A stretch of DNA of 64,000 nucleotides from CAIKMD01 sp963740675 (GTDB lineage Bacteria; Pseudomonadota; Alphaproteobacteria; ATCC43930; CGMCC-115725). A program made the position numbers and the translations under genes. Positions 52,041 to 58,912 of the stretch are shown piece by piece; the first letter of the stretch is position 1; the number at the start of each line of letters is the position of its first letter. The notes beneath the pieces are model-generated. The model did not search any database and was not told the DNA's origin. It saw only the letters and a program-made list of their open reading frames with translations. Location of the stretch: positions 372,001 to 436,000 of the forward strand of contig CAVUFS010000001.1 in NCBI GenBank assembly GCA_963740675.1, in the 5' to 3' direction.

Positions 52041-53789
52041 ATGGCTCAATTGACGAAGACATCTTCCAGCACGGCGAACGCCCTCAGCGTCGAAGTGAAT
52101 ACGGATTTGAGAGATGTTCTCGCCGCGCTCGCGTCCGCGGGCGACGTCGCCTATGTCTGGGACATCGATAGTGATGTGATTAGCTGGCACGGCTCGCTGC
52201 AGATGCTCGGCTTCGATGAGGGCATGAAACTCGCGAGCGGCCAGGCTTTCGCCGAGCGCATCAATCCCGACGATCTACTTCAGCGCCAGCAGCAGCTCCA
52301 TGCGCATTACGCGCGCGGTCAGGCTTTCGATTGCGAATATCGCGTGCGGCTTCAGGGCGGCAGCTTCGGCTGGCTGCATGATCGCGGCACCGCCGAGCTC
52401 GACCACGTTGGCCGGCCCAAGCGGCTGCGCGGCGTGGTACGGCTCGTCACCACCCGCAAGACTCAGGAGCAGCGGCTCGAGCTCCTAGCCAATTACGACG
52501 ATCTCACTGGCCACTTCAACAAGAAGCGGCTGCGCGAAGTGCTCGATCACCAGCTCGCGGCCAGCTTCCGCGCCGGCGCCTCGGGCGCCTATCTCGCGAT
52601 CGGCATCGACAAGCTCGCGACCATCAACGACGCGTTCGGTTATGACGCCGCCGATCAAGTTCTGATCGAGATCGGCCGTCGTCTCGACCGATGCCTGCGC
52701 GTCAGCGACGTCGTCGGCCGCGTTGGCGGCGACCGTTTCGGTGTCATCCTCGCGCATTGCGTCGAATCCCATGTCAGCATCGCGGCCGAGAAGATCCTCG
52801 CAACCGTGAGCCGCAGCCCGATCGAAACCGCCGCTGGCCCGATCTACGCCACGGTCTCGATCGGCAGCACCATTTTCCCCGAACAGGCCAAGACTTCTTA
52901 CGAGGTCATGACCCGCGCCGAATCCGCGCTGTCGGAAGCCAAGCGCGCCGGCCGCGATTGCTTCGTGCCCTATCGTCTTTCCGAAGAGCAGCGTCGCCGC
53001 CATCGCGTCGGCATGGCGCTGGGCGAGCAGGTGCAGCGCGCGCTCAAGGAAAATCGCCTACCGCTGGCCTATCAGCCGGTGGTCTCGAGCGTGACCGGCG
53101 AAGTCGATTATTACGAATGCCTCTTGCGCATGATCGGCGAGGACGGCCGTATTGTCGCCGCCGGTGCTTTCGTCGCGGCGATCGAGCAGATGGGTTTCAT
53201 CCGCGTCATCGATCGCTATGTGCTCGAAACCGCAGTCGAGCAGATCGAGAAGCATCCGGGCTTCTGCCTCGGCATCAATATTTCCGGCCTCACCGCAACC
53301 GATCGCGCCTGGCTGCGCGCCGTCACGGCGATGCTGAAAGACAAGCCCGAGATCGCCGCCCGCGTGTTGGTCGAGATCACCGAGACCGCGGCGCTGCATG
53401 ATCTCGAGGAATCGGCACGCTTCGTCGCCGCACTGCGCGATCTCGGTTGCCGCGTCGCGCTCGACGATTTCGGCGCCGGCTTCACCTCGCTGCGTCATCT
53501 CCAGGCGCTTGCCGTCGACACGGTGAAGATCGACGGCTCTTTCGTGCGCAACCTGACGCAGAGCGAAGACAACCAGGTTTTCCTGCGGCACCTTGTTGGC
53601 CTCGCGAATACGCTCGGCCTCCAGACCGTCGCCGAGATGGTCGAGACGGTCGAGGAGGCGGCGATCCTGCAGCGCGAAGGCGTTGCCTTCCTGCAGGGCT
53701 ATTATTTCGGCAAGCCGACGCTCGATAAGCCGTGGCTCCAGCCGCCGGCCTTGGTGCGGCCGCCGATGGTCGCGGGCGGCAAGGGCTGA
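52041..53789 (+). CDS. PAS-GGDEF-EAL protein with degenerate GGDEF motif
   Basis: The 582-residue protein has a PAS domain (about 25-140: DVAYVWDIDSDVISWHGSLQ), a GGDEF domain (about 150-310) and an EAL domain (about 330-575). The GGDEF motif reads GRVGGDRFGVIL, with Arg for Glu, so cyclase activity is probably lost. The EAL motif reads YYECLLRM (ECL). Other EAL catalytic segments are intact: NISGLT, VEITETA, DDFGAGFTSL, VKIDGSF and QGYYFGKP; AEMVET replaces AEGVET. It is probably a c-di-GMP phosphodiesterase, or a sensor, controlled by the PAS. The GTG at 52023 is a possible earlier start. Confidence 0.9.
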   Translation: MAQLTKTSSSTANALSVEVNTDLRDVLAALASAGDVAYVWDIDSDVISWHGSLQMLGFDEGMKLASGQAFAERINPDDLLQRQQQLHAHYARGQAFDCEYRVRLQGGSFGWLHDRGTAELDHVGRPKRLRGVVRLVTTRKTQEQRLELLANYDDLTGHFNKKRLREVLDHQLAASFRAGASGAYLAIGIDKLATINDAFGYDAADQVLIEIGRRLDRCLRVSDVVGRVGGDRFGVILAHCVESHVSIAAEKILATVSRSPIETAAGPIYATVSIGSTIFPEQAKTSYEVMTRAESALSEAKRAGRDCFVPYRLSEEQRRRHRVGMALGEQVQRALKENRLPLAYQPVVSSVTGEVDYYECLLRMIGEDGRIVAAGAFVAAIEQMGFIRVIDRYVLETAVEQIEKHPGFCLGINISGLTATDRAWLRAVTAMLKDKPEIAARVLVEITETAALHDLEESARFVAALRDLGCRVALDDFGAGFTSLRHLQALAVDTVKIDGSFVRNLTQSEDNQVFLRHLVGLANTLGLQTVAEMVETVEEAAILQREGVAFLQGYYFGKPTLDKPWLQPPALVRPPMVAGGKG

Positions 53790-53821
53790 CCCGCCGTCGC
53801 TGAGGCGCCGGTCCAAGACGC

Positions 53822-54112
53822 ATGGCGATCGGCAGCGTCAACTACCCCCAGCCGGTGATGGTCAACGGCTATCCGTGCAAAAACTGCACAGATGTCGATC
53901 TCGCCAAAGCGCATATCGATCCGCAACATCCGAACGCCGGTCCTTACGGCGTCAACGCCAAGGCCGATCCGAGCCTCGCCGGCAAGAAATTAGATGTGTC
54001 GACCGGCGCTGTGACGTTCGGCGGCGCGCTCGGTAGCGCGAATAATTCGGGATTGTCTTCAGTTACGCTGCCATCGACGCCGCGTGGCAGCCAGGTGGAT
54101 TTCTCGGTCTAG
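53822..54112 (+). CDS. Small hypothetical protein with CxxC motif (96 aa)
   Basis: The 96-residue protein starts MAIGSVNYPQPVMVNGYPCK with NCTDVDLAKAHIDPQHPNAG next. The Cys pair (CKNC) and Ser/Gly-rich C-terminus (LGSANNSGLSSVTLPSTPRG) are the only notable features. It follows the GGDEF-EAL stop by 32 bp on the same strand, so it may be co-transcribed. I have a weak recollection of short alphaproteobacterial homologues. Function is unknown. Confidence 0.65.
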   Translation: MAIGSVNYPQPVMVNGYPCKNCTDVDLAKAHIDPQHPNAGPYGVNAKADPSLAGKKLDVSTGAVTFGGALGSANNSGLSSVTLPSTPRGSQVDFSV

Positions 54113-54151
54113 CAGCTCGGTAAGCCCAACGTCCGCTAAGCGCCTGTGCGC

Positions 54152-54775
54152 TCAGCCTTCGCCTTTTTCCTTTTTGCCGTAAGCCTGGACCTGCTCTTGC
54201 AGGTCGTTGATCTGCTTTTGCAGCTCGGAGAGCGATGCTTCCGGGGGCGTGGCCTCTTTCGGCTTCTCGCTCGCCGTCTTATCGCCCGCCTGGTTTGAAC
54301 CGGTGTTCTGACCGAAGGGCGAGAACATCTTCATCGTCTGCTCGAAGAGCGCGAGGTTCTGCTTGCCCATCTGCTCGAGCGAGCCGAAGGGGAAAAGCCC
54401 GCCGAACGCATCCTGCAGGCTCTTGCGCATCTGCTCTTGGTTGCGCCCGAAGGACGACATCGCATGCTCGAGATAGCGCGGCACCAGCCATTGCATGCTG
54501 TCGCCGTAAAGCCCGATGAGCTGGCGCAGGAAGCTGATCGGCAAAAGGTTCTGTCCGCCTTTGCCTTCTTCTTCGACGATGATCTGGGTGAGGACGGCGC
54601 GCGTGATGTCTTCGCCCGTCTTCGCGTCATAGACGACGAAATCGTTATGCGCTTTGACCATCCGGGCGAGGTCGTCAAGCGTGACATAGCTCGACGTCGC
54701 GGTGTTATAGAGCCGGCGGTTGGCGTATTTCTTGATGACGATCGGCGGCGTTTCGGCGCCACTCGTGTCAGACAT
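54152..54775 (-). CDS. phaR: PHB synthesis repressor
   Basis: The 207-residue protein has the PhaR N-terminal domain: VIKKYANRRLYNTATSSYVT, LDDLARMVKAHNDFVVYDAK and TGEDITRAVLTQIIVEEEGK. Beyond it lies the PHB-accumulation regulatory helix region (SFLRQLIGLYGDSMQWLVPR). The C-terminus is a coiled coil (LQKQINDLQEQVQAYGKKEK). ATG 54775 follows AGGGAAAG. PhaR represses phasin genes and senses PHB granules. It is divergent from the PhaC-like cluster, whose promoter it may control. Confidence 0.95.
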   Translation of the reverse strand: MSDTSGAETPPIVIKKYANRRLYNTATSSYVTLDDLARMVKAHNDFVVYDAKTGEDITRAVLTQIIVEEEGKGGQNLLPISFLRQLIGLYGDSMQWLVPRYLEHAMSSFGRNQEQMRKSLQDAFGGLFPFGSLEQMGKQNLALFEQTMKMFSPFGQNTGSNQAGDKTASEKPKEATPPEASLSELQKQINDLQEQVQAYGKKEKGEG

Positions 54776-54872
54776 TGTGGCAACTTTCCCTGACGCGTGA
54801 ACAGAGGCAGCATAGCCTGTTGTGGGCCTTGGCTCTAGCGCCATGATCGGGGGCGCCGGTATACTTGCTGCC

Positions 54873-55244
54873 ATGGCCGAATTGCCCGATCTTGCCGCGC
54901 TCGCCCGGCGTTATGTCGACCTGTGGCAGGACCAGCTCACCGCCATGGCCGCCGACCCCGCGCTTGCCGAAAGCACTGCAAGGCTGCTGCAGGCGCTGGT
55001 GCCCGCCGGCTGGCCGCCCCAACAGCGCCCCCAGGATGACGATGCCAGCATTTTCTCTGCGCCCGGCTTCTTTAAGAATGGGTCCAAGGCCGCTGGCGCT
55101 GCACCTGGCCAACGCGACCGGCGCGTGGATGAGCTCACGCGCCGCCTTGCCGCTGTTGAAAAGCGGCTTGCTGCCCTGGAGGCCGGAATTCGCCCTCCAA
55201 GGCGGAAGTCTCAGCCTCGCGCTCGCCGCCGCGCCAAAAAGTGA
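54873..55244 (+). CDS. Small coiled-coil protein overlapping the PhaC-like gene
   Basis: The 123-residue protein begins MAELPDLAALARRYVDLWQD and has AADPALAESTARLLQALVP. It ends with a coiled coil VDELTRRLAAVEKRLAALEA and a very basic tail (RPPRRKSQPRARRRAKK). ATG 54873 gives the conserved-looking start; 54822 is an alternative. It overlaps the PhaC-like gene by 167 bp in another frame, which is unusual. The basic tail and position suggest a granule- or synthase-associated helper, loosely like PhaE or a phasin; this is inference. Confidence 0.6.
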   Translation: MAELPDLAALARRYVDLWQDQLTAMAADPALAESTARLLQALVPAGWPPQQRPQDDDASIFSAPGFFKNGSKAAGAAPGQRDRRVDELTRRLAAVEKRLAALEAGIRPPRRKSQPRARRRAKK

Positions 55245-56277
55245 TTCCTTCGACGCCGCGCTCGACGAGGAGCTGACGCGCCGCGCCGCGCTCTTCCTCG
55301 ATGGCATCGAGCGCTATCGCCGGCATCCCTATCGCCGCGACCTCGCCGAGCCGCCGCTGCTCTGGCAGGAAGGCACGACGCGGCTGCTCGATTACCGGCC
55401 GCGCGGCGGGCCGCCGGTGCTGATCGTGCCGTCGCTGATCAATCGTGCCTATATCCTCGATCTCGCGCCGAGGCAGAGCCTGCTGCGCTATCTCGCCGAT
55501 CAGGGCCTCCGGCCACTGCTCCTCGATTGGGGCGCGCCGGGCGAGGAAGAGCGCGGCTTCGATGTCGGTGATTACATCACGCGGCGGCTGGAGCCGGCGG
55601 CCGAGATCGCACGCCAAGCCGCGGGCGCGGCGCCGGTGGTGCTCGGCTATTGCATGGGCGGGCTGTTGGCGCTGGCGCTCGCCACGCGCCGGCCCGAACT
55701 TGTGACCGCGCTGGCGCTGCTGGCGACGCCGTGGCGTTTCCATGCCGAGCGGGCGGAGCAGGCGCGGCTGTTGGGTGTGCTCGCCGAGCCGATCGCGAAA
55801 AGCTATGCCGCGCTCGGCGAAGTGCCGGTCGATGTGCTGCAAGCGCTGTTTGCCGCCCAGGATCCGTTGCTCGTGCTGCGCAAATTCTCGCGCTTTGCCG
55901 AGATGGCGCAGGACAGCGCCGCGGCGCTGGGCTTCGTCGCGCTCGAGGATTGGCTCAATGATGGCGTGCCGCTGGCGATCCCGGTGGCCCGCGACTGTCT
56001 CGGCGGCTGGTATGGCGAGGATCGGCCGGGCCGTGGGCAATGGCGTGTCGAGGGCGAGCCCATCCGGCCGCGCGAAATCGAAATTCCCGCCTTGGTTGTC
56101 GTGCCGGCCCAGGATCGCATCGTTCCCCCTGCGACGGCGGCAGCTTTGGCCGAGGAATTGCCAATGGTCGAGACCTGGACGCCGAGTCTCGGCCATATCG
56201 GCATGATCGTCGCGCGCGATGCGCCGAGCACGGTGTGGGAACCGCTCGGCGCATGGCTGGCGCGCGAGGCTGGCTAG
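55078..56277 (+). CDS. Compact PhaC-like polyhydroxyalkanoate synthase/hydrolase
   Basis: The 399-residue protein has the lipase-like box GYCMGG with the nucleophilic Cys at residue 192, the PhaC pattern GxCxGG. The triad is completed by Asp in VVPAQDRIVPP and His in SLGHIGMIV. PSLINRAYILDLAPRQSLLR and GAPGEEERGFDVGDYITRRL are PhaC-family segments. It is shorter than class I synthases (about 590 residues) and nearer class III PhaC (about 355), which need PhaE. ATG 55078 was chosen because it begins MGPRPLALHLA. The overlapping small gene may encode its partner. phaA and phaB follow. Confidence 0.8.
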   Translation: MGPRPLALHLANATGAWMSSRAALPLLKSGLLPWRPEFALQGGSLSLALAAAPKSDSFDAALDEELTRRAALFLDGIERYRRHPYRRDLAEPPLLWQEGTTRLLDYRPRGGPPVLIVPSLINRAYILDLAPRQSLLRYLADQGLRPLLLDWGAPGEEERGFDVGDYITRRLEPAAEIARQAAGAAPVVLGYCMGGLLALALATRRPELVTALALLATPWRFHAERAEQARLLGVLAEPIAKSYAALGEVPVDVLQALFAAQDPLLVLRKFSRFAEMAQDSAAALGFVALEDWLNDGVPLAIPVARDCLGGWYGEDRPGRGQWRVEGEPIRPREIEIPALVVVPAQDRIVPPATAAALAEELPMVETWTPSLGHIGMIVARDAPSTVWEPLGAWLAREAG

Positions 56278-56303
56278 GCTTCCAAAGTGCGGCGCCTAGT
56301 TTT
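56274..56303 (+). terminator. Possible terminator after the PhaC-like gene
   Basis: CTAGGC (56274-56279, containing the stop codon) pairs with GCCTAG (56294-56299), followed by TTTTC. The 14-base loop is long and the stem only 6 bp, so it may only attenuate transcription into phaA. Confidence 0.4.
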
Positions 56304-56365
56304 CAATGAGAGAGGGCGCTATCTAATGCTCAATCACGAAAACCCAGTCTCAGGAGGTCTTTTCC

Positions 56366-57538
56366 ATGAGCGAGATCGTCATCGCCGGTGCTGTGCGGAC
56401 GCCGATCGGCGCCTTCAATGGAGCGCTCGCTTCGCTGCCGGCGCATAAGCTTGGCGAGGTCGCGATCATCGAGGCGATGAAGCGCGCGAATGTCGCGCCG
56501 GGCGATGTGTCCGAGGTCGTGCTCGGCCAGATCCTGACGGCGGCCGAAGGACAAAATCCCGCGCGCCAGGCTTCGGTCGGCGCCGGCATCCCTTACGACG
56601 TGACCGCTTACGGCATCAATCAGCTTTGCGGCTCGGGCCTGCGCGCGGTGGCGCTCGGCTATCAGGCGATCAAGCTCGGCGATAGCGAGATCGTCGTCGC
56701 CGGCGGTCAGGAAAGCATGAGCCAGGCGCCGCATGCGATCCATTTGCGCAACGGCACCAAGATGGGCGATGCGCAGATGATCGACACGATGATCCGCGAC
56801 GGGCTCTGGGATGCCTTCAACGGCTATCACATGGGCAATACCGCCGAGAATGTCGCGCAGAAATGGCAGATCACGCGCGAGCAGCAGGATGCGTTCGCGG
56901 CACAGTCGCAATCGCGCACCGAAGCGGCGCAGAAGGCCGGCAAGTTCAAGGACGAAATCGTCGCCGTGAAGATCGCGACGCGCAAAGGCGATGTTATCGT
57001 CGATAGCGACGAATATCCAAAGCACGGCACGACGATCGAGACGCTGGCGAAGCTGCGTCCGGCTTTCGACAAGAACGGCACCGTCACCGCCGGCAACGCC
57101 TCGGGCATCAATGACGGAGCCGCCGCTGTCGTGCTGATGAGCGACGCCGAAGCGAACAAGCGCGGCGTGAAGCCGTTGGCGCGCATCGTTTCCTGGGCGA
57201 CCGCGGGCGTCGATCCGGCGATCATGGGTTCGGGCCCGATCCCGGCGACGCGGCTGGCGCTGAAACGCGCCGGCTGGAAGGTCGAGGATCTCGATCTGAT
57301 CGAGGCGAACGAGGCTTTCGCGGCGCAGGCTTGCGCTGTCGCCAAGGACCTCAATTTCGATGCGGCGAAGGTCAATGTGAATGGCGGCGCGATCGCGCTC
57401 GGCCATCCGATCGGCGCGTCGGGCGCGCGGGTTCTCGTCACCCTGCTGCACGAGATGCAAAAGCGTCAGGCGAAGAAGGGTCTCGCCACGCTGTGCATCG
57501 GCGGCGGCATGGGCATTGCTCTGTGTGTCGAGCGGTAA
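56366..57538 (+). CDS. phaA: Acetyl-CoA acetyltransferase (beta-ketothiolase)
   Basis: The 390-residue thiolase has the active Cys in GINQLCGSGLRAVALG (about residue 89), VNGGAIALGHPIGASGARVL with the catalytic His, and the second Cys in LATLCIGGGMGIALC. CAGGAGG precedes ATG 56366. It condenses two acetyl-CoA to acetoacetyl-CoA, the first step of PHB synthesis. phaB follows 65 bp downstream. Confidence 0.95.
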   Translation: MSEIVIAGAVRTPIGAFNGALASLPAHKLGEVAIIEAMKRANVAPGDVSEVVLGQILTAAEGQNPARQASVGAGIPYDVTAYGINQLCGSGLRAVALGYQAIKLGDSEIVVAGGQESMSQAPHAIHLRNGTKMGDAQMIDTMIRDGLWDAFNGYHMGNTAENVAQKWQITREQQDAFAAQSQSRTEAAQKAGKFKDEIVAVKIATRKGDVIVDSDEYPKHGTTIETLAKLRPAFDKNGTVTAGNASGINDGAAAVVLMSDAEANKRGVKPLARIVSWATAGVDPAIMGSGPIPATRLALKRAGWKVEDLDLIEANEAFAAQACAVAKDLNFDAAKVNVNGGAIALGHPIGASGARVLVTLLHEMQKRQAKKGLATLCIGGGMGIALCVER

Positions 57539-57603
57539 CATTTAAGGTTTAAAAGCAAGCAGAGCGCGGAGGATCGCGCCGTTTCATAACGAGGGAGGCG
57601 CAT

Positions 57604-58326
57604 ATGGCACGGGTTGCAGTCGTCACCGGCGGAACGCGCGGCATCGGCCGCTCGATCGCGGAAGCCTTGCATGGCGCCGGCTATAAGGTCGCCGCCAATT
57701 ACGCCGGCAACGCCGAAGCCGCGCAGCAATTCACCACCGAAACCGGCATCCGCGCCTATCGCTTCGATGTGTCGAAATACGATGCCTGCGTCGACGGCGT
57801 GAAATCGATCGAGGCCGATCTCGGGCCAGTCGACGTGCTGGTCAATAACGCCGGCATCACGCGCGACGCCGTGCTCCACCGCATGAAGCCCGAGCAATGG
57901 GGCGAGGTGATCGCGACCAATCTCACCTCTTGCTTCAATATGTGCCGCGTCGTCATCGACGGCATGCGCGAGCGCAATTTCGGCCGCATCGTGAATATCG
58001 GATCGATCAACGGCCAGGCCGGGCAATACGGCCAGGTGAATTACGCCGCCGCGAAATCCGGCATCCACGGCTTCACCAAGGCGCTGGCGCAGGAAGGCGC
58101 CGCCAAGGGCATCACCGTCAACGCCATCGCGCCCGGCTATATCGATACCGACATGGTGCGCGCCGTGCCGCCCAACGTGCTCGAGAAGATCGTCGCCCGC
58201 GTGCCGGTCGGCCGGCTCGGCTCAGCGTCGGAGATCGCGCGCGGCGTGCTGTTCCTCGTCTCGGACGAAGGCGCCTTCATCACCGGCTCGACGCTGTCGA
58301 TCAACGGCGGCCAGCATATGTATTGA
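57604..58326 (+). CDS. phaB: Acetoacetyl-CoA reductase
   Basis: The 240-residue SDR has TGGTRGIGRSIAEAL, VNNAGITRDAVLHRM, the Ser in NIGSINGQAGQYGQ and YAAAKSG. It ends SINGGQHMY. GGGAGGCGCAT precedes ATG 57604. It reduces acetoacetyl-CoA to (R)-3-hydroxybutyryl-CoA with NADPH for the PHB synthase. Confidence 0.95.
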   Translation: MARVAVVTGGTRGIGRSIAEALHGAGYKVAANYAGNAEAAQQFTTETGIRAYRFDVSKYDACVDGVKSIEADLGPVDVLVNNAGITRDAVLHRMKPEQWGEVIATNLTSCFNMCRVVIDGMRERNFGRIVNIGSINGQAGQYGQVNYAAAKSGIHGFTKALAQEGAAKGITVNAIAPGYIDTDMVRAVPPNVLEKIVARVPVGRLGSASEIARGVLFLVSDEGAFITGSTLSINGGQHMY

Positions 58327-58360
58327 GGCCGAAGGTCGCACTGCTTCGGCGCGGCGTGGC

Positions 58361-58912
58361 TCAAGGCTTCTTTTGCGGCGGCTTTTGTTTGGCCGGCTTC
58401 TGACCCTGCTTGTTGTCGCTTTGCGCGACCGGCGCGGCTTCCGGTGTGCCGACGGAGATGCCGAACAGTCGCCATTGCTGGCCGACGTTCGCGAACAGCA
58501 GATCGAAGCGGATCAGCAGCGGCTTGGTCGGAAACTCGCCGGTGAGCCGCAAACTGCCGTCCTTCTCGAGATGAGGCGGGGCCGTTAGAAGCGGTGCGAG
58601 CAGCGCCACGGCATAGAGATCGACGCGTCGGTTGCGCAGATCGGCGAAGATTTGGGAAAGATCGGCCGCGGTGTTCTTGGCTTGAAACGCCGGCGCCGCA
58701 AGATCACGCAACACGGTGTAATTGCCCGAGCGGTTCGCGTCGTTGAGCGTGAGCAGCGTTGAGCGGATGAGATAAAGCGCCTGTTCGAGGCTGACCGGCA
58801 GCTTTGCCGGCGTTTCGGCCGGTGGCGGCGACGCGGGGGCTTGCTGAGCCGCGGCCGGCATCGCCAGGGTGAGCGCGAAGAAAGCTTGAAGCAGCCAATA
58901 TCGCGCGCGCAT
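58361..58912 (-). CDS. Secreted hypothetical protein translationally coupled to the autotransporter
   Basis: The 183-residue protein has a signal peptide (YWLLQAFFALTLAMPAAAQ), a Pro/Ala-rich linker, a globular core (LPVSLEQALYLIRSTLLTLN, DANRSGNYTVLRDLAAPAFQ, DLLFANVGQQWRLFGISVG) and a basic Gln/Lys/Pro tail. The start ATG at 58912 overlaps the stop of the YadA-like gene in a TGATG arrangement, so it is likely translated by reinitiation and works with that adhesin. No family is recognised with certainty; the core looks like the small conserved lipoproteins/export factors seen next to trimeric autotransporters, which is inference. Confidence 0.75.
   Translation of the reverse strand: MRARYWLLQAFFALTLAMPAAAQQAPASPPPAETPAKLPVSLEQALYLIRSTLLTLNDANRSGNYTVLRDLAAPAFQAKNTAADLSQIFADLRNRRVDLYAVALLAPLLTAPPHLEKDGSLRLTGEFPTKPLLIRFDLLFANVGQQWRLFGISVGTPEAAPVAQSDNKQGQKPAKQKPPQKKP

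Noticed and set aside
54822..54872. Upstream start of the small coiled-coil gene
   Set aside because: It would add 17 residues of low-complexity sequence overlapping the phaR promoter region; the ATG at 54873 gives the conserved-looking start.
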